Shown: positions 34,640-43,579 of the stretch, piece by piece | Layout of the letters: every line of letters starts with the position of its first letter | Numbering within the stretch: the stretch's first letter is position 1 | From: Actinomycetes bacterium | Lineage (GTDB): Bacteria; Actinomycetota; Thermoleophilia; RBG-16-64-13 | Direction: 5' to 3' | Assembly: GCA_024637095.1 (NCBI GenBank) | Contig: JAGXFV010000030.1 | Coordinates: forward strand, 1 to 64,000 | DNA length: 64,000 nt | Notes under the pieces: generated by a model | Database searches by the model: none | Told to the model about the DNA's origin: nothing | The model's input: the letters and a program-made list of their open reading frames with translations, nothing else | Translations under genes and position numbers: made by a program

Positions 34640-37355
34640 GCCGGCGACTGGGGCCTGGCACGGTCTAAGCGTCGACCATACGGTCGAGCGCCTGGCCACG
34701 GACCGAAGGAGCGGTCTCGAGCAGAAAGAGGCGGAGCGCCGGCTGGGGGAGCACGGCCCCAATCTGCTCGAGCAGCGGACCTCGCGAAACCCTCTGGTCA
34801 TCCTGCTCGAGCAGTTCACCTCGACCATGATCGTCGTTCTGATCGTGGCCGCCGTCATCTCCGGGCTCTTGGGAGACCTGCTCGAGGCGGGCGCCATCCT
34901 CGCGATAGTTTTGCTCAACGGCATCCTGGGTTTCGTGCAGGAGTATCGGGCCGAGCGCGCGGTTGACGCCCTGCGGGAGATGGCCCGGCCGCGGGCCATG
35001 GTTCGGCGGGGGGGACGGGTGGTCGAAGTGGCCTCGCGGGATCTAGTCCCCGGCGACGTCGTCCTTCTGGAAGCGGGCGGCCACGTGCCCGCCGATCTCC
35101 GTCTGACCGAGACCGCGCTTCTGCGGGCGCAGGAAGCTGCGCTAACCGGAGAGTCGGAACCGGTGGAGAAGTCCACGGCACCTCTGGCCGACGCCGAGCT
35201 GGCGCTCGGGGACAGGACGAATCTGGCCTTCATGGGCACCAGTGTCGCCTTTGGTCGCGGGGAAGGCGTTGTCGTCGCAACCGGGATGAACACCCAACTG
35301 GGAAGGATCGCCGAACTGGTGCAGACGGTGGAACGGGTGGACACGCCGCTTCAGCGCCGTCTCGCCCGTCTCGCCCGGCTGCTCGCGGCCGCGGCCTTCG
35401 TGCTTGTCATTCTGATCTTCACTCTGGGAGTGGCGCGGGGCGAGGATTTCCGCCTGATGTTCATGACCGCCGTGAGCATGGCGGTGGCCGCAGTCCCCGA
35501 GGGTCTGCCTGCGGTGGTTACCATCGCCCTCGCGCTCGGTGCCCGAAGGATGCTGTCCCGGCACGCGTTGGTCAGGAGGCTGCCGGCTGTGGAAACGCTG
35601 GGCTCGGTCACCGTCATCTGTTCCGATAAGACTGGAACCCTGACCGAGAACCGGATGAGTGTCGGCACCGTGGAACTGCCGGACGGCCGGGGGTTTCAGA
35701 GGGTCGCGCCTCAGAGTGGCGGGGACCACGCCGAACTCCTGATGCTCACCGCGGTGCTCTGTAACAACGCCGATCTCGGTGAGGAGGGTCACGCGCACGG
35801 CGATCCCACCGAGGTCGCTCTGCTCGCCGCCGGGGCGGACCGGGGGCTCTTGCGTGCCGAGCTGGAGAAGCAGTTGCCCCGGGTTACGGAGGTGCCTTTC
35901 GAATCCTCGCGCAGGCGCGTGACCACGGCACACCGGCTGCCCGCCGATCTCGGGGTTCTTCCGGCCGGTATGTTGGCCCTCTCACCCGTTCTGGAGATCT
36001 GCCCGAACGGGCTGCTCCTCGCGACCAAGGGGGCGGTCGAGCAGGTACTGGTGGCCAGCCGCTTCATTCTGGTCGGGGGGAAGCTCGTCGAACTCGACGA
36101 CGAGTGGCGCGAAAGAGTGACCGCCGCGGATGACCGTCTCGCCGATCAAGGCTTCCGCAGCCTGGGTCTCGCCCTGCGGGCCGAGAAGAACGGCGGCGTC
36201 TCGGGAGATGGCCAGGACGACCCCGAGCACGACCATGGCCAGGACGACCCTGAGCACGACCTGGTGTTTCTCGGACTTGGGGGGCTGCTGGACCCCGCGC
36301 GCAAGGAGGCAGGACCCGCCGTCGGGCGGAGCAGGGCGGCCGGGATCCGCCCGGTGATGATCACCGGGGATCACCCCCTGACGGCGCGGCGGATCGCCGT
36401 CGATCTGGCGATCGCGGACGAAGACGCCGAGGTGGTGAGCGGTCGCGCCATCGCGCAGATGGATCCGGAGGAGCTGGCGGACCGGGCGGAGAGCACAGGG
36501 GTCTTTGCGCGCGTGTCTCCCCAAGACAAGCTCTCCATCGTCATGGCCCTGCAGCGGCGCGGACATGTGGTGGCCATGACCGGGGACGGGGTCAACGATG
36601 CCCCGGCGCTGCGCCGAGCCGACATCGGCGTGGCCATGGGCATCACCGGCACGGACGTGGCCAAGGAGTCTGCTGAGATGGTCCTGTTGGACGACAATTT
36701 CGCCACCATAGTGGCCGCCGTCGAGGAAGGGCGGGTCATCTATGACAACATCCGGAAGTTCCTGCGCTATCTGCTCACCGGGAATTCCGCCGAGCTGACG
36801 GTCATGGTCAGCGCGCTCGCCGTGGGACTCCCTCTGCCCCTGCTCCCCCTTCAGATCCTCTGGATCAACCTGGTGACCGACGGTCCCCCCGCGCTGGCGC
36901 TCGCGGCGGAGCCGGGTGAGCTCGACACCATGTCTCGGCCTCCGCGCCGTCCCGACTCGCGCATTCTCGACCGAGGCCTTGCCATCTCCATCCTTACCAT
37001 TGGCATACTGGTTGGTCTGATCTCGCTGGCCGCGGGCTACCTGTTCGGGGATGAGGACGAGACTCACCGGCGGAGCATTATCTTCACCACCCTGACCTTC
37101 GCCCAGGTGTTCTTCGCGCTCGGTGTCAGGTCGGAAAAGGGTAGCTTTTTCCGTCGGCCTGGCGGCAACCGCTGGCTCCTGGCTGCCGTGCTGATCACAC
37201 TGGCGCTCCAGTTTCTGGTGATATACCTGCCGTTAGCGCAGGACATCTTCGGCACGGTCGCGCTGTCCGCCTCCGAACTCGCGTTGGTGATCCTCGCGGG
37301 CTCTTCGGCTTTCTGGCTGGCCGAGTTGGAGAAGCTGGCGCGCCGCGTCCTCTAG
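34620..37355 (+). CDS. P-type cation ATPase, calcium-pump (P2A-like)
   Basis: A 911-residue P2-type ATPase. It has an N-terminal actuator-associated segment, TGES (176-179), the ion-binding PEGLP in M4 (293-297), phosphorylation motif DKTGTLT (Asp336), hinge motif [21 protein letters not shown], and a C-terminal block of four to five membrane helices ([22 protein letters not shown] with the M6 Asn/Asp ligands). The combination PEGLP plus NLVTDGPPA is typical of calcium pumps (SERCA/PMR1-like). The start is GTG at 34620 inside the preceding gene, with AGGAG upstream. Odd feature: a tandem Asp/His/Glu repeat in the nucleotide-binding domain (36211-36264). Confidence 0.9.
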   Translation: MDPKKPEPATGAWHGLSVDHTVERLATDRRSGLEQKEAERRLGEHGPNLLEQRTSRNPLVILLEQFTSTMIVVLIVAAVISGLLGDLLEAGAILAIVLLNGILGFVQEYRAERAVDALREMARPRAMVRRGGRVVEVASRDLVPGDVVLLEAGGHVPADLRLTETALLRAQEAALTGESEPVEKSTAPLADAELALGDRTNLAFMGTSVAFGRGEGVVVATGMNTQLGRIAELVQTVERVDTPLQRRLARLARLLAAAAFVLVILIFTLGVARGEDFRLMFMTAVSMAVAAVPEGLPAVVTIALALGARRMLSRHALVRRLPAVETLGSVTVICSDKTGTLTENRMSVGTVELPDGRGFQRVAPQSGGDHAELLMLTAVLCNNADLGEEGHAHGDPTEVALLAAGADRGLLRAELEKQLPRVTEVPFESSRRRVTTAHRLPADLGVLPAGMLALSPVLEICPNGLLLATKGAVEQVLVASRFILVGGKLVELDDEWRERVTAADDRLADQGFRSLGLALRAEKNGGVSGDGQDDPEHDHGQDDPEHDLVFLGLGGLLDPARKEAGPAVGRSRAAGIRPVMITGDHPLTARRIAVDLAIADEDAEVVSGRAIAQMDPEELADRAESTGVFARVSPQDKLSIVMALQRRGHVVAMTGDGVNDAPALRRADIGVAMGITGTDVAKESAEMVLLDDNFATIVAAVEEGRVIYDNIRKFLRYLLTGNSAELTVMVSALAVGLPLPLLPLQILWINLVTDGPPALALAAEPGELDTMSRPPRRPDSRILDRGLAISILTIGILVGLISLAAGYLFGDEDETHRRSIIFTTLTFAQVFFALGVRSEKGSFFRRPGGNRWLLAAVLITLALQFLVIYLPLAQDIFGTVALSASELALVILAGSSAFWLAELEKLARRVL
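36211..36264 (+). repeat. 27-bp tandem duplication inside the P-type ATPase gene
   Basis: Units 36211-36237 and 36238-36264 are nearly identical (both begin GCCAGGACGACCC) and encode [17 protein letters not shown] in a surface region of the nucleotide-binding domain. In-frame, so the protein is not broken; a possible metal-binding loop. Confidence 0.85.
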
Positions 37356-37370
37356 ACCTCCCGTGCGCCG

Positions 37371-37406
37371 TGCTCTAGACTCCGCACATGCTCTAGACTC
37401 CGCACA
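37371..37406. repeat. 18-bp tandem direct repeat
   Basis: TGCTCTAGACTCCGCACA occurs at 37371-37388 and again at 37389-37406, between the P-type ATPase stop and the aminotransferase start. A further TCTAGAC is just upstream near 37351. No known meaning. Confidence 0.9.
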
Positions 37407-37479
37407 GACGCTGGGCCGCATGCGTTCGGCGCCGCTCGGCCAATTGGGAACGCGCCGTTAGCCTGAAAGAGAGGATCTC

Positions 37480-38637
37480 GTGCTCAAACGCTATCTCCTT
37501 ACCCCCGGGCCTACTCCGGTCCCCGAAGGAGTGCTCTTGGCTGGGGCCGAGGAGGTCATCCACCACCGGTCTCAGGAGTACTCCGAGCTGTTTCTCAAGG
37601 TGACCGAGGGGCTCAAGTACGTTTTCCAAACGAAGAATGATGTGCTGATCTTCGGGGCCTCCGGCACCGGAGGGATGGAGGCGGCGGTCGCCAACCTGGT
37701 CAGTCCCGGGGATGCGGTGCTGGTCGCCAGCAACGGGAATTTTGGCGAGCGATGGCAGCAGCTCTGCGAGATGTATGGTGCCGAGGTCACCGTGATCGCG
37801 TATGAGTGGGGCGAGCGGGTGCCTCCCGAGGATCTGCGCCGGGCACTCGCCGAGCGCGACGACTACGTGGCGGTCTTCGTCACGCACGCGGAGACCTCGA
37901 CCGGCGCGGTGAACGATCTGGAGGCCATGGGGGCCATCGTGCGCGAGCATCCGGCCCTCCTGGTGGTGGACACGGTTTCGGGTCTGGGCGCTGTCGAGCT
38001 CAAGACAGACGAGTGGGCCATCGACGTCGCTGTGTCGGGCTCGCAAAAGGCGTTGATGTCGCCCCCGGGACTGGCCTTCGTCAGCATCAGCGAGGCCGCC
38101 TGGGAGCGGGCCGGCAAGGCGACCAGCCCGGTGTTCTACCTTTCCTTTGAGCACACCAAGAAGGCTCTGGAGAACCCCAGGCCGCAGATGCCCTGGACTC
38201 CCCCCGTGGGGGTGGTTCAGTCGCTCGCTCTCGCGCTCGACCACATCCGTGAGGAGGGGCTGGAAAAGGTCTTTAGGCGCCACCGCATACTGGGCCGGGC
38301 GACCCGGGAAGCCGCCAAGGCTCTGGGGCTCGAGCTCTTCGCGGGGGACTATCCGCAGGCGAGCGCGGTGACTTCGATCAGCGTGCCTCAGGGCCTGGAC
38401 GGTAAGAAGCTCAACGTCATGCTCAAGGATAAGTATGGGGTGCAGCTTGCCGGGGGGCAGGGCAAACTTGCGGGCAAGATCGTCCGCGTGGGGCACTTGG
38501 GCTACTTCGGCCCCTTTGACATCATTATCGCCGTTTCGGCCCTGGAGATGGCGCTGAACGAGTTGGGGCAGGCCGTCCCGCTGGGCAAGGGCGTGGCAGC
38601 GGCGCAACGAGTGTTCCTCGAGGAGGACGCATGGTAG
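37480..38637 (+). CDS. Class V aminotransferase (serine-pyruvate / alanine-glyoxylate type)
   Basis: A 385-residue fold-type I aminotransferase with PGPTPVPEGVL at the N-terminus, FGASGTGGMEAAVANL (58-73), THAETSTGAVNDL, VDTVSGLGA with the PLP-pairing Asp and Lys190 in SGSQKALMSPPGL. The family includes alanine-glyoxylate, serine-pyruvate and, in several bacteria and archaea, a phosphoserine aminotransferase. It overlaps serA by seven bases, so the likely job is the second step of serine synthesis (phosphohydroxypyruvate to phosphoserine); no SerC-type enzyme is in the window. The start is GTG at 37480 after GAGAGGATC. Confidence 0.88.
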   Translation: MLKRYLLTPGPTPVPEGVLLAGAEEVIHHRSQEYSELFLKVTEGLKYVFQTKNDVLIFGASGTGGMEAAVANLVSPGDAVLVASNGNFGERWQQLCEMYGAEVTVIAYEWGERVPPEDLRRALAERDDYVAVFVTHAETSTGAVNDLEAMGAIVREHPALLVVDTVSGLGAVELKTDEWAIDVAVSGSQKALMSPPGLAFVSISEAAWERAGKATSPVFYLSFEHTKKALENPRPQMPWTPPVGVVQSLALALDHIREEGLEKVFRRHRILGRATREAAKALGLELFAGDYPQASAVTSISVPQGLDGKKLNVMLKDKYGVQLAGGQGKLAGKIVRVGHLGYFGPFDIIIAVSALEMALNELGQAVPLGKGVAAAQRVFLEEDAW

Positions 38638-40235
38638 GCGAGACGACGAAATCCAAGGTATTGGTCAAGGAAAAGATCTCCGAAGCGGGGATCGATCTGC
38701 TCCGCAAGGACTTCGAGGTCGATGTCGACACCGGGATGAGCGACGAGGAGTTGACCTCGCGCATCAACGAATACGATGCTTTGATCGTGCGCTCGCAGAC
38801 GCAGGTGACTGCCGACATGCTGGAGAAGAGCAGCCGGCTCAAAGTGATTGGCCGCGCGGGCAGCGGGGTGGACAACATCGACGTGGTCGCCGCCACCAAG
38901 CGCGGCATCCTGGTCGCGAATGCTCCGGAATCCAATGCGGTGGCCGCGGGTGAGCACGCTATCGCCCTGATGCTGGCTCAGGCCCGCCAGCTGCCGCAGG
39001 CCCACAGCTCGCTGAAGGCGGGCAAGTGGGAACGCTCGAAATTCAAGGGCGTGGAGATCACGGGGAAGACCCTCGGCTTGATCGGGCTCGGACGGATCGG
39101 CCTGGTTGTGGCGCAAAGGGCGCGGGGCCTGCGCATGGAGGTCATCGGTTACGACCCCTACGTCTCGATCGATCGTTTCCGCGAGAACGGCATCGAAGCG
39201 GCCGAATCTCCCGACGAGGTCTACGCCAAAGCGGATTTCATCACCGTCCACCTGCCCAAGAACGCCGAGACGATGGGCTACATCGGCGATGAGGAATTCG
39301 CCAAGATGAAGGACGGCGTGCGCATCATCAATGCTGCCCGCGGCGGCATCATCGACGAAGAGGCGCTGGTGCGGGCGGTGGAGTCGGGCAAGGTGGCCTC
39401 TGCCGGGGTGGACGTCTTCTCCAAGGAGCCCGCCCCGCCGGATCACCCTCTGCTCAAATACGACAACATCGTGGTCACGCCTCACCTGGGCGCCTCGACC
39501 GAGGAGGCGCAGGACAAGGCGGGAGTGATCATCGCCCAGCAGGTGGCGGCCGCCCTTCACAACCGGTTTGTCTCAAACGCGGTCAACGTGCCCGCTATCC
39601 CCGACGAGGCCATGCAGGTATTGGGCCCGTATCTGCCGCTTTCGGAAACCCTGGGACGCCTGCTGGTCTCGATCGCGGATGGCCCTCTGAACAAGATCAC
39701 GGTGACCACCGCCGGCGAGATCGCCGAGCACGATACCAAGCTGATCACGCTCTCGGTGCTCAAGGGCATCTTCGAGCACCACGTCGAGGAGCCGGTCAAT
39801 ATCGTCAACGCCGGGGCCATCGCCGACGAGCGCGGCCTGGACGTGACCGAGGTTAGCGAGCGGCGCTCGCGTGACTACACCAACCTCATCACTGTGGAGA
39901 CCCGAGACCGCCGCGGCCCGCTAACAGTGGCCGGGACCACCATCGGGCCCAAGCACAAGCCGCGCCTGGTCAAGATCTATCGCCACGACATCGATCTCGA
40001 GCCGGCCGAGCATATGGCCTTCTTCCAGTACGAGGACGTGCCGGGCATGATCGGCAAGGTTGGCACGGCGCTCGGCAAGCGGGGCATCAACATCGCCTTC
40101 ATGAACGTCGGCCGCAAGAAGGTCGAAGGCAAGGCGGTCATGGGCGTGGCTCTAGATGAGCGGCTACCGCAGGAGACTCTGGACGAGATCTGCGCGCTGG
40201 ACGGCTTCTTCGAGGCCCGTTCGGTCGAGCTCTAG
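38631..40235 (+). CDS. serA: D-3-phosphoglycerate dehydrogenase
   Basis: First enzyme of serine synthesis. The 534-residue long form has the N-terminal substrate domain (KVLVKEKISEAGIDLL), Rossmann motif GKTLGLIGLGRIGLVVAQRA (about 145-164), catalytic residues in the INAARGGIIDEEAL and VVTPHLGASTEEAQ regions, then an intervening (ASB) domain from about 315 and a C-terminal ACT domain (FQYEDVPGMIGKVGTALGKRGINI) that senses serine. It starts at an ATG with GAGGAGG upstream inside the end of the aminotransferase gene. This type III architecture is typical of actinobacteria and Bacillus. Confidence 0.95.
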   Translation: MVGETTKSKVLVKEKISEAGIDLLRKDFEVDVDTGMSDEELTSRINEYDALIVRSQTQVTADMLEKSSRLKVIGRAGSGVDNIDVVAATKRGILVANAPESNAVAAGEHAIALMLAQARQLPQAHSSLKAGKWERSKFKGVEITGKTLGLIGLGRIGLVVAQRARGLRMEVIGYDPYVSIDRFRENGIEAAESPDEVYAKADFITVHLPKNAETMGYIGDEEFAKMKDGVRIINAARGGIIDEEALVRAVESGKVASAGVDVFSKEPAPPDHPLLKYDNIVVTPHLGASTEEAQDKAGVIIAQQVAAALHNRFVSNAVNVPAIPDEAMQVLGPYLPLSETLGRLLVSIADGPLNKITVTTAGEIAEHDTKLITLSVLKGIFEHHVEEPVNIVNAGAIADERGLDVTEVSERRSRDYTNLITVETRDRRGPLTVAGTTIGPKHKPRLVKIYRHDIDLEPAEHMAFFQYEDVPGMIGKVGTALGKRGINIAFMNVGRKKVEGKAVMGVALDERLPQETLDEICALDGFFEARSVEL

Positions 40236-40239
40236 GCGG

Positions 40240-41160
40240 TTAGGTGACCCGCCCGGTGGGTTGCCCGCCGGGCGGGAACGAGGAGAGCATCGTCGTGCGC
40301 GTGTGAACCAGGAGCGCTTTGGCCGCCACTGAGGTGTATCGGTCTTTGGCCCGCACCAGGTTGAGATCGCGCGTTAGAGGTTCCTGCAGCGGGAGCACGA
40401 CTAGCTCACCTTGCGGGTGCGCCGACAGAGCAAGCCGCGGCAGAATGCCGATGCCCAGACCGTTCTGCACGAAGCTGAGTACCGATTCCAGGCTCCCGGT
40501 CTCGAAGGCCACCTCCGGCTCGAAGCCGGCCCGCTCGCACGCCTGCAAGATCTGACTGGTGAGGGTGAAGCTCTTGTCGGGCAGGATCCACTCGTATTTT
40601 TGCAGTTCGAGAAAGGTGACCGAGTGCCTCTTGCCCAATTCGTGGCCGGGTGGGGCGACCACGACCAGCTCTTCCACCAGGAGGTGGGTGACTTCGAGGG
40701 CGTTCGAGGTGGAAGGCGCGCTTACGATGGCGAAGTCCACGTCACCGTCCAGAACCATGTCCTCCAACTCGCGTGATCCCGCCACGGTCACGTGCACCCG
40801 GATCCCGGGAAAGTTGCGGCGAAAGCTCGAGAGAATGCGGGGAATCACCTGGTTGCCCACGCTGGGAACGGCGCCCATCGTGACCTCGCCCCGCTCCACA
40901 CCCAGCCTTTCGGCCATGAAATTCGCGGCTTCATCCGCCTTGCGCAGCACCCCTTGGGCCAGGGGGAGAAAGGCCTTGCCGTCGACGGTCAGGGACACCT
41001 GCCGGCTGGTGCGATGAAAGAGGACCCCACCGAGTTCGCCTTCCAGGTGTTTGATCTGGTAGCTGAGCGCCGGTTGACTGACGTGACGCCTGCGTGCAGC
41101 CTCGGTGAAGCTGTGAGTTTCGGCGATCGTGATGAAGTAGCGAAGCTGGGTTAGTTCCAA
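40240..41160 (-). CDS. LysR-family transcriptional regulator
   Basis: A 306-residue LysR protein: N-terminal winged helix (LRYFITIAETHSFTEAARRR, SQPALSYQIKHLEGELG) and a C-terminal co-inducer domain from about residue 90 (GAVPSVGNQVIPRILSSF, FVQNGLGIGILPRL). The start is TTG at 41160 preceded by AGGTG. It converges on serA with four bases between stops, and the AT-rich stretch 41180-41290 upstream should hold its promoter and operator. The controlled gene is not obvious, because no divergent protein gene lies next to it; the candidate small RNA at 41309-41424 is the nearest divergent transcript. Confidence 0.9.
   Translation of the reverse strand: MELTQLRYFITIAETHSFTEAARRRHVSQPALSYQIKHLEGELGGVLFHRTSRQVSLTVDGKAFLPLAQGVLRKADEAANFMAERLGVERGEVTMGAVPSVGNQVIPRILSSFRRNFPGIRVHVTVAGSRELEDMVLDGDVDFAIVSAPSTSNALEVTHLLVEELVVVAPPGHELGKRHSVTFLELQKYEWILPDKSFTLTSQILQACERAGFEPEVAFETGSLESVLSFVQNGLGIGILPRLALSAHPQGELVVLPLQEPLTRDLNLVRAKDRYTSVAAKALLVHTRTTMLSSFPPGGQPTGRVT
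40248..40276. terminator. Hairpin at the serA/LysR convergent stops
   Basis: CCCGCCCGG / CCGGGCGGG, a perfect 9-bp stem with an 11-base loop, lies 13 bases after the serA stop and inside the last codons of the LysR gene. Probably a serA terminator; no clear T-tract. Confidence 0.5.
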
Positions 41161-41272
41161 AAGGCACCTGGCCAGACGGATCCTGACTTGAGATTAATGG
41201 TCTGTCCTTTGAAGTGCTGCGAAGAAACCTTAATCAATAAGTGCACGTTATACCAAACATAGAAACAATGTA

Positions 41273-41302
41273 TTGGCCTTATCTGCGACTCCATCGTACA
41301 CT
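41273..41302 (+). promoter_or_regulatory. Candidate promoter of a small RNA
   Basis: TTGGCC (41273-41278) and TACACT (41297-41302) are separated by 18 bases in an AT-rich gap and would start a transcript near 41309. No plus-strand protein gene begins downstream before 43580. Confidence 0.4.
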
Positions 41303-41308
41303 TACTTC

Positions 41309-41424
41309 CAGCTGAGCATGAAACAACGTGTCGAGGGATTCCCCCCATGCCCGCGCCACGTGAGTGCTGAGCGGTTTCTCAGCAGTATAGCCGGCCGACC
41401 CCCTGGGCCGGCTATACTATTTTC
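41309..41424 (+). ncRNA. Candidate small non-coding RNA
   Basis: An orphan plus-strand transcription unit in the 313-base gap between two minus-strand genes. The candidate promoter at 41273-41302 would give an RNA of about 115 bases ending in two stacked hairpins: GCTGAG / CTCAGC (41366-41383) and the strong terminator stem at 41384-41418 followed by ATTTTCT. No credible open frame lies inside. The alternative reading is a terminator serving the minus-strand C_GCAxxG_C_C gene, but the T-tract is on the plus-strand side. Expression data are needed; this rests on signal arrangement only. Confidence 0.4.
41384..41424 (+). terminator. Strong intrinsic terminator (plus strand)
   Basis: AGTATAGCCGGCC / GGCCGGCTATACT, a perfect 13-bp stem (41384-41396 and 41406-41418) with a 9-base loop, followed directly by ATTTTCT. 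This is the clearest rho-independent terminator in the window. Confidence 0.75.
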
Positions 41425-41473
41425 TGGAAAGAGATCGGTCGAGGGGGCCTGCGCGGGCGTCCATCCCGGCGGC

Positions 41474-41962
41474 TTAGAGGATTTCTGCGAGCCGGTCGCA
41501 CATCCAGTCTATGTACCCCACGCACTGCTTCTCGCGGATGCCCTCACCGCTAAAGCGGTCCTGTCCAGCTGCGGTATCGAGTTCGCAGCCCGTCAACTCC
41601 CGGCACTCCGTGTCGCCAGAAGCCGCGACGAACGCTTCCTTGAGTTGTTGGAACTGGGAACAGCCTTCGTCGGCTCTCGCGGCCGAAGCGTCGGCGTAGA
41701 GACTGTCGCGGATGCCCAGCGAGAGAGCCGCTCCGGTCAGTACGCCGCAGGCTCCGCCGGTCTTGCCCACGCCCCCGCCCAGATAGCGGGCCACGTCGGC
41801 GAGCTCGGGGCGGCCGCCGAGGAGGTCGAGAGTGAACAGCATGATTGCCTGCGCGCAGTTCGTGTGCCTTGTGGTGTCGCGGAAAGCCGCGATCGCCGCC
41901 ACTTTGGCTTCCTCGGCTGGACGTCCTTGCCACCGCGAAACCGCTCCGGATTGATCCACCAT
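41474..41962 (-). CDS. C_GCAxxG_C_C family redox-type protein
   Basis: A 162-residue Cys-rich protein matching the C_GCAxxG_C_C family (Pfam PF09719): TNCAQAIM, then GGGVGKTGGACGVLTGAALSLG, then TECRELTGC and the C-terminal KQCVGYIDWMCDRL. The spaced Cys residues suggest a metal or redox centre; the function of the family is not established. CAGGAGG precedes the ATG at 41962. It is the last of three minus-strand genes (NYN protein, YdcZ transporter, this one), each separated by short gaps. Confidence 0.82.
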   Translation of the reverse strand: MVDQSGAVSRWQGRPAEEAKVAAIAAFRDTTRHTNCAQAIMLFTLDLLGGRPELADVARYLGGGVGKTGGACGVLTGAALSLGIRDSLYADASAARADEGCSQFQQLKEAFVAASGDTECRELTGCELDTAAGQDRFSGEGIREKQCVGYIDWMCDRLAEIL

Positions 41963-42038
41963 CTTGCCTCCTGTCCCTGTTCGGCCTACGGCCTTCAGCT
42001 TAACATCGGCCCTCGGTGAGAGGGCGGCGTGCACCTGC

Positions 42039-42476
42039 TTAGCGGCGCAGCACCAGGGCGAGCCCGATTATCAGAAAGCCGATTCCGAGCAGGCGCACCG
42101 GCGAGAGAGGAATGCGGGGGAGCCCAAACAGACCGTAGCGGTCGATCAGCAAGGCCCCGGACAGCTGGCCGGCGACGCTGGCCGCGATCAGGCCCAGGGC
42201 GCCCAGTCGGGGGACGATCATGATGTTGCTCAGCACAAAGGTCGCTCCCAAGAGTCCGCCCACGAACTGCCAGGGCGGTGCGCCACGGACGTTCATCGGC
42301 AGAGTGCGGGTGACCAGCAGGCTGAGGGTTACGATGGCCAATGTCCCCACCGCAAAAGAGATGCCGGCCGCCCAGAGGGGGCCGGAGCGCTTGGCGAGCG
42401 CTGCATTGATGGGGGGTTGGGTGGCCACCATGACACCCACCGCGAACATGACCAGAGCCAGCAGATAGCGAACCAT
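42039..42476 (-). CDS. YdcZ-family (DMT superfamily) membrane protein
   Basis: A 145-residue protein with four to five hydrophobic helices and the family stretches GVMVATQPPINAALAKRSG, PPWQFVGGLLGATFV and ASVAGQLSGALLIDRYGLFG. This is the half-size drug/metabolite transporter type (DUF606/YdcZ, PF04657), thought to work as dimers. Substrate unknown. Its neighbours give no clear hint. Confidence 0.85.
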   Translation of the reverse strand: MVRYLLALVMFAVGVMVATQPPINAALAKRSGPLWAAGISFAVGTLAIVTLSLLVTRTLPMNVRGAPPWQFVGGLLGATFVLSNIMIVPRLGALGLIAASVAGQLSGALLIDRYGLFGLPRIPLSPVRLLGIGFLIIGLALVLRR

Positions 42477-42536
42477 CAGCTCACTATACCGTCATCAGTC
42501 GGGGAATCGACCACGAGGGCCGAGCTTCCTGCGGGG

Positions 42537-43292
42537 CTAGTTGGTCAGGCTCTCGACGACGTAGCTCCAGCCGGCCTTCTTGTCGCGCCGCAGCTTGATC
42601 ACTCCTTGTTCCTCGGCGTCTTTGAGCAGGTCGCTGAAGGTGCGGTAGCCGTGGCTGGACTCGTTGAAGGAAGGGCGCTTGCGCTGCATCGTGTCCTTCA
42701 CCATGGAGGCGTAGATCGGGTCCTTGTTCTCCCGCATCAAAGCCGCGATCACCTCGACCAGCAGGTCGAACACCTCGCGTTTGCCCTGGGGGAGTTCGGA
42801 GGTGAGGCGGGTGGGTCTTTCTGCGGCGCGCTCCAGGTCTTCGTAGAAGATGAATTCATCGCAGTTGGACGAGAGCAGGTCCGAGGTGGATTCCTTCATC
42901 CCTATCCCGATGACGTGCTTGCCGTTCTCCTTCAGCTTGGAGACCAGAGGCGAGAAGTCAGAGTCCCCAGATACGATCACGAAGGTGTCGATGTGCTCCT
43001 TGGACCAGGCGAGGTCCATGGCGTCGACCGCCAGGCGTATGTCTGCCGAGTTCTTGCCGGTCATTCCGCGCCTGGGGATCTCGATCAGCTCGATGGCCGC
43101 TTCGTGCAGGGGCTTGGTGTACTTGCTGTACTCGCCCCAATCGGCGTAGGATTTCTTGACGATGATCTTGCCTTTTTCGAGCAGCCGTTCGAGAATGCGG
43201 CCGATCTGGAAGTCGTCGCGGCGGCGCCGGAACCCGATGGCCAGGTTCTCAAAGTCGATGAAGACGGCAATCGTGCGTTCTTGGTTATTCAT
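42537..43292 (-). CDS. NYN (PIN-like) domain protein with C-terminal OST-HTH/LOTUS-like domain
   Basis: A 251-residue LabA/Limkain-type protein. The N-terminal NYN nuclease-like domain shows the acidic pocket: AVFIDFENLAIG (Asp13/Glu15 region), a central Asp in SADIRLAVDAMDLA and FVIVSGDSDFSPLV. The C-terminal 90 residues (REVFDLLVEVIAALMRENKDPIYAS...GYRTFSDLLKDAEEQGVIKL) fit an OST-HTH/LOTUS RNA-binding module. Such proteins are predicted RNases in RNA turnover. The ATG at 43292 is chosen because the family N-terminus begins immediately after it; AGGAG lies about 15 bases upstream. Confidence 0.85.
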   Translation of the reverse strand: MNNQERTIAVFIDFENLAIGFRRRRDDFQIGRILERLLEKGKIIVKKSYADWGEYSKYTKPLHEAAIELIEIPRRGMTGKNSADIRLAVDAMDLAWSKEHIDTFVIVSGDSDFSPLVSKLKENGKHVIGIGMKESTSDLLSSNCDEFIFYEDLERAAERPTRLTSELPQGKREVFDLLVEVIAALMRENKDPIYASMVKDTMQRKRPSFNESSHGYRTFSDLLKDAEEQGVIKLRRDKKAGWSYVVESLTN

Positions 43293-43579
43293 AGCGGTAC
43301 GGTCTGCTCCTGATAGAGTCATGTATGCCGTTCCCGACGGGGAGGGTCTCTCCGGCGCCGAGGGCCTCTTCTGGACCGGCAGGTTCGGTAGCACTTTGGT
43401 CATAGCTTAACGAATATTTGCGGATATTTGCGGATGGCCTCACATTCTGTTGTTACAGCATCGATAACGACGCCCCTTTCGCGGGGAAGGAACTCGGGGT
43501 TTAATATGCGAACCGCGCCATTGCGGGTTCGCCGGCGCGCTTTCTGGCGCGAAGCCCCTTCATCGAGAGAGGGTCGAAC
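43293..43579. other. Divergent intergenic region (NYN gene / citrate synthase)
   Basis: Holds a 10-bp tandem repeat ATATTTGCGG (43414-43423 and 43424-43433) and, nearer citrate synthase, two imperfect GC-rich hairpins (around 43506-43531 and 43532-43560). These may shape the gltA leader; nothing more specific can be said. Confidence 0.45.

Noticed and set aside
41181-41300. AT-rich stretch as an attachment site or horizontally acquired scar
   Set aside because: No repeats at its edges and no integrase; it is better explained as promoter DNA for the LysR gene and the small RNA.
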